A stretch of 64,000 bases of DNA from DT-110 sp030148525 (lineage in GTDB: Bacteria > Bacteroidota > Bacteroidia > Chitinophagales > Saprospiraceae), in NCBI GenBank assembly GCA_965227445.1, contig OZ245751.1, positions 1 through 64,000 on the forward strand, given 5' to 3'. How positions within the stretch are numbered: position 1 is the first letter of the stretch; each line of letters opens with the position of its first letter. A program made the translations under genes and the position numbers. Of this stretch, positions 17,566 through 26,519 are shown piece by piece. Below the pieces are notes generated by a model. The model ran no database searches and was not told the DNA's origin. It saw only the letters and a program-made list of their open reading frames with translations.

Positions 17566-18057
17566 TTACCCGGCTTTTGCTTGCCGGAAGGTCTGCCAAA
17601 TCAGGGCAGCGATGCCAATGATAATAAACCAAAATAGGCCCTTGCCCAGTCCGTTCCATTTGCCTAGCGCCGTCTGGATAGTTGCAAATGTCATATAGGC
17701 AAAAATACCCGTAAATGTCAAATTAAGTACGTAGAGGATCCGCAACCCCATCTGGTATTGGGTCTCCGCATTTTCCACAGTGATCTTCACCGGATAATTA
17801 AATGATTCCGGAAAGTTACTAAGATAGCGCAAACCTATAAACAGAAAAAGACTGATCGCCGGGATGACCAATAAGGTCGTTTTATGTCCAAAACGATCGG
17901 GATCACCGGTAGTATTAAAATGAACGGGAATCGTATCGGGCAGACGACCATAGTATATCGCGGCCAGGCATAAGGTGAGGACTACCAGCGCGAACGCGGC
18001 TTTATCCAGTATACGATCGAGGGGTGCTTTAGTAATGTGGATTTTTGGGCGATTCAT
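17566..18057 (-). CDS. DUF1648-type integral membrane protein
   Basis: The 163-residue protein contains the DUF1648 signature DTIPVHFNTTGDPDRFGHKTT (residues ~47-67) after its first transmembrane helix. Three more helices follow, four in all. It is a paralogue of the next upstream gene (24 nt apart) and is followed by the 41-aa peptide gene. DUF1648 domains occur in SdpI-type immunity proteins and other membrane proteins; no toxin partner is seen nearby. Confidence 0.75.
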   Translation of the reverse strand: MNRPKIHITKAPLDRILDKAAFALVVLTLCLAAIYYGRLPDTIPVHFNTTGDPDRFGHKTTLLVIPAISLFLFIGLRYLSNFPESFNYPVKITVENAETQYQMGLRILYVLNLTFTGIFAYMTFATIQTALGKWNGLGKGLFWFIIIGIAALIWQTFRQAKAG

Positions 18058-18081
18058 GTGTGCCTTTTAGGTATTTAAAAG

Positions 18082-18531
18082 TTATCGGGCCGACTTTATT
18101 TTTCCAAAATAGTACGCCATTAACCCCAATAAAGCTATCATAAATACCGGCACAAAATAGGTGCCCAGCCCTTTCCAGTGTCCCAGGGCCGTTTGAATGA
18201 TGCCCCAGGTCAGATACAGGAAGCTCGCCATGACGAACAGACGGATCCATCGCATCATCTGCTGCAACACACGGAGTTCGGCGGCTTTGCGGCCAGCCTC
18301 TCCGCTGTCGGCGTAGTTCACCCGTCCCAGCAGATTGTACATGATAACGCTAACTCCCGGTAACAACCAAACCCACATTTTCGGTGCATACCAATCGGGA
18401 AGGCCTCTCCAATTAAAATGGATCGGAACCTCGGGCGGTAATTCTGCATAATAAAATGCCGGAATAAGTAGCCCGACCACCATCAGCATGAGGGCGAAAC
18501 GGTCAATTACTTGCGGGAGGTTGTATGCCAT
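18082..18531 (-). CDS. DUF1648-type membrane protein, paralogue
   Basis: The 149-residue protein has AELPPEVPIHFNWRGLPDWY, matching the DUF1648 motif of its neighbour, and four transmembrane segments. The C-terminal half (LYLTWGIIQTALGHWKGLGTYF) aligns with FAYMTFATIQTALGKWNGLG in the downstream paralogue, so the pair arose by tandem duplication. It is the first gene of this small operon. Confidence 0.75.
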   Translation of the reverse strand: MAYNLPQVIDRFALMLMVVGLLIPAFYYAELPPEVPIHFNWRGLPDWYAPKMWVWLLPGVSVIMYNLLGRVNYADSGEAGRKAAELRVLQQMMRWIRLFVMASFLYLTWGIIQTALGHWKGLGTYFVPVFMIALLGLMAYYFGKIKSAR

Positions 18532-18603
18532 CTGTAATTTTTAGTGTTTAATTTTTAATTAATAAATAATTAAAGATTAAAAAATATAAATTAATAATTG
18601 CGG

Positions 18604-21129
18604 TTACCAAATATCCACCTCTACCGCCTGTTCCAGTTTGGATTCATCGGTCCGTTTGCGGTAGAGAATATCAAACAGTTCAATGTCGGAAAGCCATGGT
18701 ACCTGGGGGAAATCATCCATAGCCGGAATCCATTGATCTTCGAATAGTTTTTCCACCTCGGCCGGATCCTGTTTGTTGCCCGGTAGCGATTCCAATATAC
18801 GATCGAGGCGATTGGCTTTTTCACCGGGACTAAGGCCGTGGACGAGGTTCCGGATGGTCTTTTTTTGGTCCCTGCCCGCTTCAACCGTTAATTGGTGCTC
18901 TTCCTGGCTCCACTGCAACCAGCGAACGAATTGGGGCCAGCGCAGACTAATGGTCAGCCACTTGGCCAGCGATTCCGTCGAAGCGTTGGGTAAGCCATCC
19001 CGGATGCGCAACTGCTGAATGGCGGTATAAAACCGCAAGAGGTTGGCAAAGCGCTTGAGGCCGCGGGGCGAATCCTCCAGGTAAGGGGCGTATATCTGCA
19101 GTTGCTCCACGATGTCTTTGGAGTCTTTGCTTTCTTCCAGAACCACTTCGATGAACAGTCGGTCCATTTGGGTTTGCTCCTGTTTGCTGCGGCGGCGCTT
19201 CATCTTACTCGACTCTCCGCGTTTGGCCCGGTCCACATCTTCCTTAACCATTTTGCGTATGGTCTCTTCGTCGGGCAGGGGAGTGTCCTCGGTGTCACGG
19301 TCAGTATCTTCCGAATACCCAAACAACCTACGTAGGTATAAGGTCTTTTCTTCCTTGTCCAGTGTTGGAATAAAAAAGGGCAGTTGAATGAATTTATCGA
19401 GAAAATACCAGCCAATCGAACCGGCTGAGCGGGCGCGGTTGTCGAGTCGGCCGTACATATCTTTATAGGCGACATCGAGGGCAGCCGCTACGATCTGGGC
19501 GTCCATGCCCAGCACGAAGTAGCATTTATTGCGATAGCTGCCGTTCATGAGCAGGTTGATCGCCTCGATCACTTCGGCTACTTTTTTGGGCGAACAGCGA
19601 TCGAGATCATCGATGAAGATAACGGCGGGTTTATCGTCTTCAACCAGCAGGTCAAAGACCCGCAGCAGGTCTTCCTGCACTTCGTGGTACATGCCAAGAT
19701 TGTTCTCGTAATCCGGCTGCTGGAAGTATTGGTCGTATTTATCGGCCAGGCCTTTGCGGGTACTTTTCCACCAGGAAAGACCGCCCTGGATCAGGCCTGC
19801 CAGTGAGAGGCCGCCGGGGATTCCCGCTACGAGCCAGGCGGGGAGGTTTGTTGGCTGAGCAACTAAAAAGGCATATAGTGCGAAGGAAAGGATCACAATG
19901 GCAATGGCAGGCAACAGGCTCAGGATGGTAGTCCGGTAGATATCTTGCCGGATAGCGTTGCGGTCGACACGGCGCAGATGGAGCTGGAAGTAAAATTTCT
20001 CGCGTTCCTTTGGACTGAGACGGGCCACTAATTGCTGGATCAATGCGTGCGCCATCCCCGCCCAAATTTGTTGACTACTCTGGTATTGCCAGGGGTTGAA
20101 CCAGATAGTCGGAAGGCCTTCCTGAGGAATACTGTACTCGATCTTCTGGTCTTCCTCGAGCTGGTCGAGTTCCTTCATCCACCGGCGCACATCATCCGAA
20201 TCTGCCATCCGTTGATCGGAATAGGCCATAAGGGAATCCATATCTGAGCTGACTTCAGCGTCCTTTTGCTTCGGTCGTTTCCCTTCCTGCAGCCGCAGGC
20301 GTACATAGTGCATCAGGGTCGTTTTTCCGTGTCCCCAGGGTGCAATGATGCCAATGGCCAGGGGCGGCTGGGAAAGTTCGTCCAGGATCATATTGGCGAT
20401 CACCTCAGCGTAGGTTTGGTAGCCGAGCAGGTCTTCCTTAGCCCACTGGTCGCTTTCCATGCGGGTCTGTACTTCGAGGAGGGTGGGGGGAGCGGGAGTT
20501 GGTGGTTCACTGGATTCATCTTCTGTAACCGGGGTTTCCCCAAAATCATCGGAGGTTTTGAGGGTTTCTTCGGGGATTTCGGATTGGAAGGATTGTGTCT
20601 CTTCAACATCGAGATCCAATTCGTTGAGTAAAGATCTCGTGCGATCCTGAAGCTCGGATTCTAAGGCCTGTTGTTCCTTCCCGGGTAATCCCTGTTTGCT
20701 GTTTTGACGATTGCGAAGCTTTTCCAGGTCTTTTAGTATCCGCTCGGCTGTGTACCGGATCTTTTCGTCGGGATGATCCTGGCTTACGCCAAAAAGGCCA
20801 CGAACGGCTTCATCGATAGCACCCTCATCGAGAAACCGTCGGACATCCTCGCTGGTCGGTGGGCTAATTTCGGATTCAGCTGCTTCCCATTTTCTTAGCA
20901 TATCGATCAGCGCGGCATTGATTCGGTTGAACGTTACACTTTCTTCTTCCTTCGATAATACTCCGGCGTACATTTGGTCCTGCCAGCGCTTGTGTTGTGC
21001 TTTAAGTACCGTTATTTCATCGTGTAGTGGATCATTGCCGGGGATCTGATCAAGCATGATGTCGATAGCCTGGTCAGTCTCGCCATTCATGATTAGTTGC
21101 CGCACTTCTGAAATTGGGTCTAAGGCCAT
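18604..21129 (-). CDS. KAP-family P-loop NTPase with N-terminal effector-associated domain (EAD11-like)
   Basis: In this 841-residue protein, residues 1-~85 (ISEVRQLIMNGETDQAIDIM ... GVLSKEEESVTFNRINAALI) resemble the helical effector-associated domain EAD11, an adaptor of predicted conflict systems. An acidic linker (~150-225) follows. The KAP NTPase has Walker A APWGHGKTTLMH (~264-275), two inserted transmembrane helices (TILSLLPAIAIVILSFALYA and the AWLVAGIPGGLSLAGLI region) and Walker B AVIFIDDLDRCSPKK. KAP ATPases with membrane inserts are suspected phage-defence or signalling proteins. No gene with a matching EAD partner is visible in the window. It stands alone, flanked by AT-rich and repeat DNA. 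Confidence 0.82.
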   Translation of the reverse strand: MALDPISEVRQLIMNGETDQAIDIMLDQIPGNDPLHDEITVLKAQHKRWQDQMYAGVLSKEEESVTFNRINAALIDMLRKWEAAESEISPPTSEDVRRFLDEGAIDEAVRGLFGVSQDHPDEKIRYTAERILKDLEKLRNRQNSKQGLPGKEQQALESELQDRTRSLLNELDLDVEETQSFQSEIPEETLKTSDDFGETPVTEDESSEPPTPAPPTLLEVQTRMESDQWAKEDLLGYQTYAEVIANMILDELSQPPLAIGIIAPWGHGKTTLMHYVRLRLQEGKRPKQKDAEVSSDMDSLMAYSDQRMADSDDVRRWMKELDQLEEDQKIEYSIPQEGLPTIWFNPWQYQSSQQIWAGMAHALIQQLVARLSPKEREKFYFQLHLRRVDRNAIRQDIYRTTILSLLPAIAIVILSFALYAFLVAQPTNLPAWLVAGIPGGLSLAGLIQGGLSWWKSTRKGLADKYDQYFQQPDYENNLGMYHEVQEDLLRVFDLLVEDDKPAVIFIDDLDRCSPKKVAEVIEAINLLMNGSYRNKCYFVLGMDAQIVAAALDVAYKDMYGRLDNRARSAGSIGWYFLDKFIQLPFFIPTLDKEEKTLYLRRLFGYSEDTDRDTEDTPLPDEETIRKMVKEDVDRAKRGESSKMKRRRSKQEQTQMDRLFIEVVLEESKDSKDIVEQLQIYAPYLEDSPRGLKRFANLLRFYTAIQQLRIRDGLPNASTESLAKWLTISLRWPQFVRWLQWSQEEHQLTVEAGRDQKKTIRNLVHGLSPGEKANRLDRILESLPGNKQDPAEVEKLFEDQWIPAMDDFPQVPWLSDIELFDILYRKRTDESKLEQAVEVDIW

Positions 21130-21689
21130 GGGTTTTACGTTTTAGATGGAATTATTTTTTGTTTAAAACCGGGTGGAATTATTGGTTTGGCTCGTATTCC
21201 CATCACTAAAGTGATGGGCTTATTTGGTTTCGACGATGCCCAACCTCCGGAGCTATGGCGAAGGATGGCGATTCTCCACGCCCGACGCCCGATTCTCCAT
21301 GCCCGACGCTCCCCGCCCGCCGGAGCTATGGCGAAGGAGGGCCATGCCCGACGCTCGACGCCATAAGCTGAACGATCCCGCAGAAAAGAATATAACCCGA
21401 GATCCCTCCAGTCACTTCGTTCACTGAAGTCTCTCCCGTCCCTACGCCAATAACGCGAGGATCAAAAGGTCGGGGATTCCCGGAAAAATCCAAACGCGCG
21501 ATCCGGCCTGCCATCGCTGAAGCTTAGGCAGCCGGGGAAGGATCACGCACCAGTTCCCTCCGTCCCCAAAGTCCACACTCTGGTCGTCTAAAATCTTAGA
21601 AAGCACGATTTTCTACCTAATTTACGGGGAAATACCCAAAATATCAGAGACCAAAGGGGTAGAAGAGCCCCCAATCGCCTGGATACCAT
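21130..21689. other. 560-bp intergenic region with short repeats
   Basis: It contains the word CTCCGGAGCTATGGCGAAGG twice (21246, 21310; the second reads CGCCGGAGC) and a run of CCCGACGCTC / ATGCCCGACG words (21277-21360). The segment 21380-21600 has no recognisable feature beyond likely promoter DNA for the TPM gene. Related GGAGCTATG words occur at 58629. Confidence 0.5.
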
Positions 21690-22937
21690 ATGAAAAACCA
21701 TTTCAAACCTATGTTCCGTCAGATTTACCTAACCCTGTTTATTCTTGGTTTTGGCCTCGAGGCTTTCGCCCAAAATGCCTATACCGTCCAGACCGTTCCC
21801 GACCCCAAAGTCACTGGTAATGGGTACGTCAGTGATCCAGATGATGTCATTCCCGCCACTTTCGAAAACCAGCTCAACAGCCTGATCGGGGGTCTGGAAG
21901 ATTCCACGACTGCCCAGGTGGCCGTGGTGGTTGTGAATTCCATCGGTGATCGCAATCCGAAAGATTTTGCTACGGCCTTGTTTCGGGAGTGGGGGATCGG
22001 TCAGGCCGGAAAGGATAACGGCCTCCTGATTCTGACGGTGATGGATCAGCGGCGTACCGAGTTTGAGACCGGCTATGGGTTGGAGGGCGTGCTACCCGAT
22101 GCTATTTGCTATCGCATCGGCATGCAGGAGTTGGTACCCTACTTTAAGAATGAGCAATACGGAGAAGGCCTGGTGGCGGCCATGACTGCTTTTAAGGAGC
22201 GGTTGGAGGATCCCGAAGCGGCAACTGAGATTAGTGCTGACCGACCCGGACCTGTTGGTTCCGGAAGTGGCAGCTTGTCATTTCGCTATATTCTCCTGGT
22301 AATTTATTTATTGCTGGCGGGCGGCTTCCATATCCATTGGTTTACCCAAATCCGTAATGTGCTGCAATCGAAGGAGGAACTGTACGACCGGTACATGGCT
22401 ACCCGTAATACCCGTCAGCTCTGGGCCTGCTTTATCTTTCCCATACCCTACATCCTGGTGTATATTTTTCTGACCCGCAAGATGAAGGCACTGCGGACGG
22501 CCCCCAGATACAGTCGGGAAACGGGATCCCCCATGCACCTCCTGGATGAGCAGGCCGATGATGAATACCTGAGCGAGGGCCAGATCATGGAGGAGCAGCT
22601 CGGCTCGGTCGACTACGACGTTTGGAAACCGGAGGATGATTCGGATCTGCTGATCCTTCGTTACGATAATCGCTATTCTAAATACAAAAAGTGTCCTTCC
22701 TGCAAATTCAGGGCTTACTACCACGCACGCACACAAATTGTACGTCATGCCACGTATTCCTCATCCGGTAAGAAACGATTGGTTTGGGAATGTAAAAACT
22801 GCCGTTATGAGAAGCAGACCTACAAGATCATTCCCAAGAAAACGCGATCGTCTTCCTCGTCGGGAAGTTCCGGCGGTGGCGGCGGTTCGTGGGGTGGTGG
22901 CTCCTCAGGTGGTGGTGGTGCTGGTGTAAGTTGGTGA
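21690..22937 (+). CDS. TPM-domain protein (YgcG/TLP18.3 type) with zinc ribbon and Gly-Ser tail
   Basis: The 415-residue protein has a signal peptide (start at 21690, or at 21711 where MFRQIYLTLFILGFGLEAFA begins) and a TPM domain over residues ~45-180 (VAVVVVNSIGDRNPKDFA; EWGIGQAGKDNGLLIL; RTEFETGYGLEGVLPD). Two membrane segments (~195-215, ~245-262) follow, then a cytosolic part with CPSC...CKNC zinc-ribbon cysteines and a tail of Gly/Ser repeats ending GGGGAGVSW. TPM proteins act in envelope or photosystem quality control; the exact job is unknown. Confidence 0.82.
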   Translation: MKNHFKPMFRQIYLTLFILGFGLEAFAQNAYTVQTVPDPKVTGNGYVSDPDDVIPATFENQLNSLIGGLEDSTTAQVAVVVVNSIGDRNPKDFATALFREWGIGQAGKDNGLLILTVMDQRRTEFETGYGLEGVLPDAICYRIGMQELVPYFKNEQYGEGLVAAMTAFKERLEDPEAATEISADRPGPVGSGSGSLSFRYILLVIYLLLAGGFHIHWFTQIRNVLQSKEELYDRYMATRNTRQLWACFIFPIPYILVYIFLTRKMKALRTAPRYSRETGSPMHLLDEQADDEYLSEGQIMEEQLGSVDYDVWKPEDDSDLLILRYDNRYSKYKKCPSCKFRAYYHARTQIVRHATYSSSGKKRLVWECKNCRYEKQTYKIIPKKTRSSSSSGSSGGGGGSWGGGSSGGGGAGVSW

Positions 22938-23013
22938 TAACCAGGTTTGAGGTTTGAGGTTTGGGGTGTGAGGTATAGGGTAGTCCAATAACCTACTACC
23001 CTATACCAAGTAC
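22938..23013. terminator. Bidirectional terminator built from GGTTTGA / TACC words
   Basis: GGTATAGGGTAG (22972-22983) and CTACCCTATACC (22996-23007) form a 12-bp stem between convergent genes. It is preceded by GGTTTGAGGTTTGAGGTTTG, a degenerate 7-nt tandem tract. Confidence 0.7.
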
Positions 23014-23862
23014 CTAATACAAGAAATCCAGGGCCGTTTTATCAGCAGACGTAAAGGGACGTGCCGAACCATCGGAGCACGAGAGCATCCAGCTGCCATT
23101 CCCCTCCAGATCAGCACCGGCGGGAGTTCCGGGCACCTGATTGGCGCCTACTCCACCGTCGCCTTCGTCGGTAGGTTGACCTCCGCAACTGATCGATCGG
23201 TCAAAGTAGTCCGTATGGCGGAAACCGATGCAGTGCCCCATTTCGTGGGCGATCACGGTGGCAATACCGTCCCGGTCGAAGCCGTAGGTCGTATGCATTT
23301 GACCATTCAGCACAATGGAATTGAAAGGGTCACCGTCGGCCGTAGGGAAACCTGCCGACCCGAGTACACCGATCAATTCCTGCAGGAAGTTGATCCGTTC
23401 GATCGCGATATCGGCCTGGTTGGGATTGGAAACCCGCTGGAAAGTAAGTTCCAGGTTTTCCGCATTGAAGTCGGCCAAAGCGAGGTCAAGGGCCTCGCCA
23501 TATATGGGCGCAAACCTACGAAGAAAACCGTCGGTCTGGATGTAGACCCGTATGGTTCGCTGACCTCCGGTTGCAACGAGGTTGTTGGTGTGGTATTGTT
23601 CGGCACCGGGTACGCGGTGTTCTGTACCGGGGTTCTCCAGGAACTCCTCGGTGATCAGGATATCGCGTTCGATGAGGTAGCCACCTTCCACTTTCCGGAT
23701 CCCATCGGGATTAAAGCCCATACCGTAGAGGGCGTCAACTACTTCGGCGGGAACTTCATCCGCAGAAGCTTCGGAGGTATCATACGTATCTTTTTCACAG
23801 GCTGTCAGGAACAGAAAGGCGGTGGTGGCCAGTAACAGAGCGTAGGTTTGCATTCGCTTCAT
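23014..23862 (-). CDS. M57-type metallopeptidase lipoprotein
   Basis: Start at 23862 gives MKRMQTYALLLATTAFLFLT-ACEKD, an SPII signal with lipobox Cys. The ~282-residue protein has IAHEMGHCIGFRHTD (residues ~203-217), a complete HExxHxxGxxH metzincin zinc motif, and a later SWMLSCSD segment where a Met-turn would be expected. This matches the M57 'dual-action HEIGH' peptidase family. It is probably anchored in the outer membrane or periplasm. It is convergent with the TPM gene. Confidence 0.82.
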   Translation of the reverse strand: MKRMQTYALLLATTAFLFLTACEKDTYDTSEASADEVPAEVVDALYGMGFNPDGIRKVEGGYLIERDILITEEFLENPGTEHRVPGAEQYHTNNLVATGGQRTIRVYIQTDGFLRRFAPIYGEALDLALADFNAENLELTFQRVSNPNQADIAIERINFLQELIGVLGSAGFPTADGDPFNSIVLNGQMHTTYGFDRDGIATVIAHEMGHCIGFRHTDYFDRSISCGGQPTDEGDGGVGANQVPGTPAGADLEGNGSWMLSCSDGSARPFTSADKTALDFLY

Positions 23863-23985
23863 AAGTAGGTGTTGTAATGAATGAAATAAACTAGTGTATG
23901 AATCGATCAAAACGATTCTACACTCTACCTACGGAGCCAATCAATGATCTGGATTACAGTGTAAGGGGGAACAGGATTTGGCCTT

Positions 23986-25149
23986 CTAACGGATTACTGA
24001 TCGAATGAGTTTGACCTCCCGTTCACCATCTTCGGTTTCTACTGCAATGGCTAGACTTTCCATCGTTCGTGCCTCCTCCGTAAACCAGCAATAGTCATTG
24101 GCGGTCATGGGGCGACCGTTGATGCGTAGTACCCGCTGGCCCACCTGAAGGCCCATTTCTGCGGCGGGTGAGGGGGTCGTAATGGTGCCGATCTCCAGGT
24201 GATCATCCACCAACTCAATACCCATGCCGAAGGCTTTCCATTCGGGCCAACCGGATACTTGCCGTTCGAGTAATAACTCTTTGCGTTGCCAGTCGATGGT
24301 GGCTTTGAACTGCTTGAGGATATCGACTCCGAGCAAACGGTTACTTTGAGGGCGGATGCGCAAGAGTATACTATCTGCACCGAAAGCGGGGACATGGGCA
24401 GGAGTATAGAAAATTTCTCCTCGTCCCGTACCGTAGAGGCCCGTCCCCGATGCTCCCCGTGAAACGACCGGAGCAGCATCAAGGGTAGCTTCGCTGAACA
24501 GATCTTGTGGTAAGGTCAGCCCATTACCCGAGCCATAGTCAAGTGTAATATTCTCCACGGCAAGATCGCCGACCTGCAGGGATTTAATCACGGGTGTATA
24601 AGTCGTTTTAAGCGAAAAGGGCAGCCGAATGGGATGGGTGACATTGTAAGCCGATCGATTGCTGGCCATGCGAACCACCTGTTCCTTAAAATCGATCTGG
24701 ACCACGGTTTTCGCCATTAGATTGGACCCCAGTAAACCATCGACTTGCATGCAGTCAAAGATGGGAATGGCCCGCATATCGGCCACCAGTGCTGCGGTGT
24801 TGGAGAATGTCAGATTGCCCAGTTTGACCGGTGGTAGCACTACGGATTCTAATTGGCTCGACTGGCCCTGGGAATCGCTCACATTACCGTATACCTCGCG
24901 CTCCAAGTTCAGGGCTTCCGCCGCTTCTTCCGTAACTACATTGGGTGCTCCGGTATCGAGAATAAAGCGAAAGGTCTTGCCGGCCATTTCCAGATTGACA
25001 AAGATCAGATCATTTTCCAGGGTAAAGGGAATCTCCTCCACAAAAGAGGACTGGTCTACGGAACCTTGCCGGAACAGAGATCGGCCGGAGGAGCAGGCCG
25101 AAGTGATCAGAAATAAGGTGGCCAGCGCGAGAAATGGGTATTTGTTCAT
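23986..25149 (-). CDS. Retropepsin-like aspartyl protease with PDZ domain, lipoprotein
   Basis: The 387-residue protein starts with a lipoprotein signal (ATLFLITSACSSG). It has two retropepsin-like halves: FRFILDTGAPNVVTEEAAE (DTG, residues ~61-79) and ITLDYGSGNGLTL, where DYGSG replaces DTG. A C-terminal PDZ domain (IGTITTPSPAAEMGLQVGQR, ~325-345) follows. This domain order is common in Bacteroidota surface proteases. It overlaps the upstream amidohydrolase gene by 4 nt, so the two are co-transcribed. Confidence 0.85.
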   Translation of the reverse strand: MNKYPFLALATLFLITSACSSGRSLFRQGSVDQSSFVEEIPFTLENDLIFVNLEMAGKTFRFILDTGAPNVVTEEAAEALNLEREVYGNVSDSQGQSSQLESVVLPPVKLGNLTFSNTAALVADMRAIPIFDCMQVDGLLGSNLMAKTVVQIDFKEQVVRMASNRSAYNVTHPIRLPFSLKTTYTPVIKSLQVGDLAVENITLDYGSGNGLTLPQDLFSEATLDAAPVVSRGASGTGLYGTGRGEIFYTPAHVPAFGADSILLRIRPQSNRLLGVDILKQFKATIDWQRKELLLERQVSGWPEWKAFGMGIELVDDHLEIGTITTPSPAAEMGLQVGQRVLRINGRPMTANDYCWFTEEARTMESLAIAVETEDGEREVKLIRSVIR

Positions 25150-26483
25150 TTGATGTGCTTTCCATTTTTAATGATGAGATCTACGCGTTGCAACAACGCA
25201 ATGTGTCGTAAGACGTCTCCCTGCACGGCGATAATGTCTGCTTTTTTGCCCGGAGTAATGGTGCCAACTTCGTCGGCTACACCCATAAACTGGGCCGGCC
25301 AGTAGGTGGCGGCTTTGATAGCCGTCAGGGGGGCTACTCCTAATTCGTTGACCCAAATATCCAGTTCGTTCCAGGTGGATTGGCTGTGAAAAGTCATCGG
25401 AACCCCCGAATCGGTCCCGATCATCAGGACCATACCGGTCGACTGTAACTGTTCAAATTTGTCCCGTAGGGTGGGGATACGTAATGGTGTTAGTTGATAG
25501 TAAGGCAATTGCCCCGGACGTCGTATGGAGGCGCGAATATCCGTTACGATGGAGTCGGGTAATCCACGGTGCCAGGAATCATTATCCAGAATTTCCGGGT
25601 TTTCTACCAGGTGTTGGTAGTTCCAGAGTACTGAAATAGTCGGTGTCCAGTACAAAGGTCCCTGACTCATATCTGCCGTTCGCTCGCGTAACGCCTGCAT
25701 AACATCCTCCGGGTAGCCGGGCGCAGAGGATAAACCAGTGTGCTCGAAATTATCGGCGCCTGCTGCCAGCCCTACTCTAATCTCATCAGGACGGTGGCCG
25801 TGAGCTACCACTTTCAGTCCGTGTTTATGCGCTTCGTCGACTACTGCTTTTGCTTCGGCCATGGTCATTTGATCCTGGTCAATCAGCTTGATGACATCGA
25901 CCCCGGCTTCCGCAAGGCGTCTGACTTTGGCCCGTGCATCGTCGGCGCCATCCACACCCCAGCGGAAGGCTTCCGTACCGGGATAGGGCTCTTTTTGAAT
26001 AAAGGGTCCGGACACGTAGAGGGTAGGCCCCGGCAGGTCACCACGGTTGATAGCATCGCGGACGTATAAAATATCCTCGAGTGGAGCTCCCAGGTCGCGG
26101 GCACTCGTCACGCCGGCCATAAGTAATTGTTCGGCAGAGGAAGGCATGATCACATCGCGGAATAGAGGAGGATACGTTTTATCCCAGTAGCCATAATCAC
26201 TGTGCCCGTTGATCATGAGATGCACGTGCATATCCCACAAACCCGGCAAGACGCTCATGCCTTCGGTGGAAATAACCTCAGCGTTGGCCGGTATGGGGAC
26301 GCTGCCCTGCGTACCAACCTCTTTGATGCGATCTCCCTGGATGATGACGACGCTGTTTTGAATAGGAGCCCCTCCGTATCCATCGATTAGGGTGCCTCCC
26401 ACCAGAGCTTTGACCGGAGACTGGGCGGGAAGCAGGGTCAGGAAAGTCAGGGAGAAAAGAAAAGATAAGGTCGCTCGGAACAT
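25146..26483 (-). CDS. Secreted amidohydrolase (imidazolonepropionase-like)
   Basis: The 445-residue protein has a signal peptide (ATLSFLFSLTFLTLLPAQS). Amidohydrolase metal-site motifs are present: LWDMHVHLMING (HxH), DVIKLIDQDQ (Lys ligand), LKVVAHGHRPDEI and LMIGTDSGVPM (Asp). N-terminal DGYGGAPIQNSVVIIQGDRI and C-terminal GTITPGKKADIIAVQGDVL form the beta-sandwich around the TIM barrel. It is similar to secreted Xaa-Pro-type or prolidase-like amidohydrolases; the substrate is not settled. It is first gene of a pair with the aspartyl protease. Confidence 0.85.
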   Translation of the reverse strand: MFRATLSFLFSLTFLTLLPAQSPVKALVGGTLIDGYGGAPIQNSVVIIQGDRIKEVGTQGSVPIPANAEVISTEGMSVLPGLWDMHVHLMINGHSDYGYWDKTYPPLFRDVIMPSSAEQLLMAGVTSARDLGAPLEDILYVRDAINRGDLPGPTLYVSGPFIQKEPYPGTEAFRWGVDGADDARAKVRRLAEAGVDVIKLIDQDQMTMAEAKAVVDEAHKHGLKVVAHGHRPDEIRVGLAAGADNFEHTGLSSAPGYPEDVMQALRERTADMSQGPLYWTPTISVLWNYQHLVENPEILDNDSWHRGLPDSIVTDIRASIRRPGQLPYYQLTPLRIPTLRDKFEQLQSTGMVLMIGTDSGVPMTFHSQSTWNELDIWVNELGVAPLTAIKAATYWPAQFMGVADEVGTITPGKKADIIAVQGDVLRHIALLQRVDLIIKNGKHIK

Positions 26484-26519
26484 AATAAAGTGTTTCCCTG
26501 AAAATAGTAAAAAACCACG

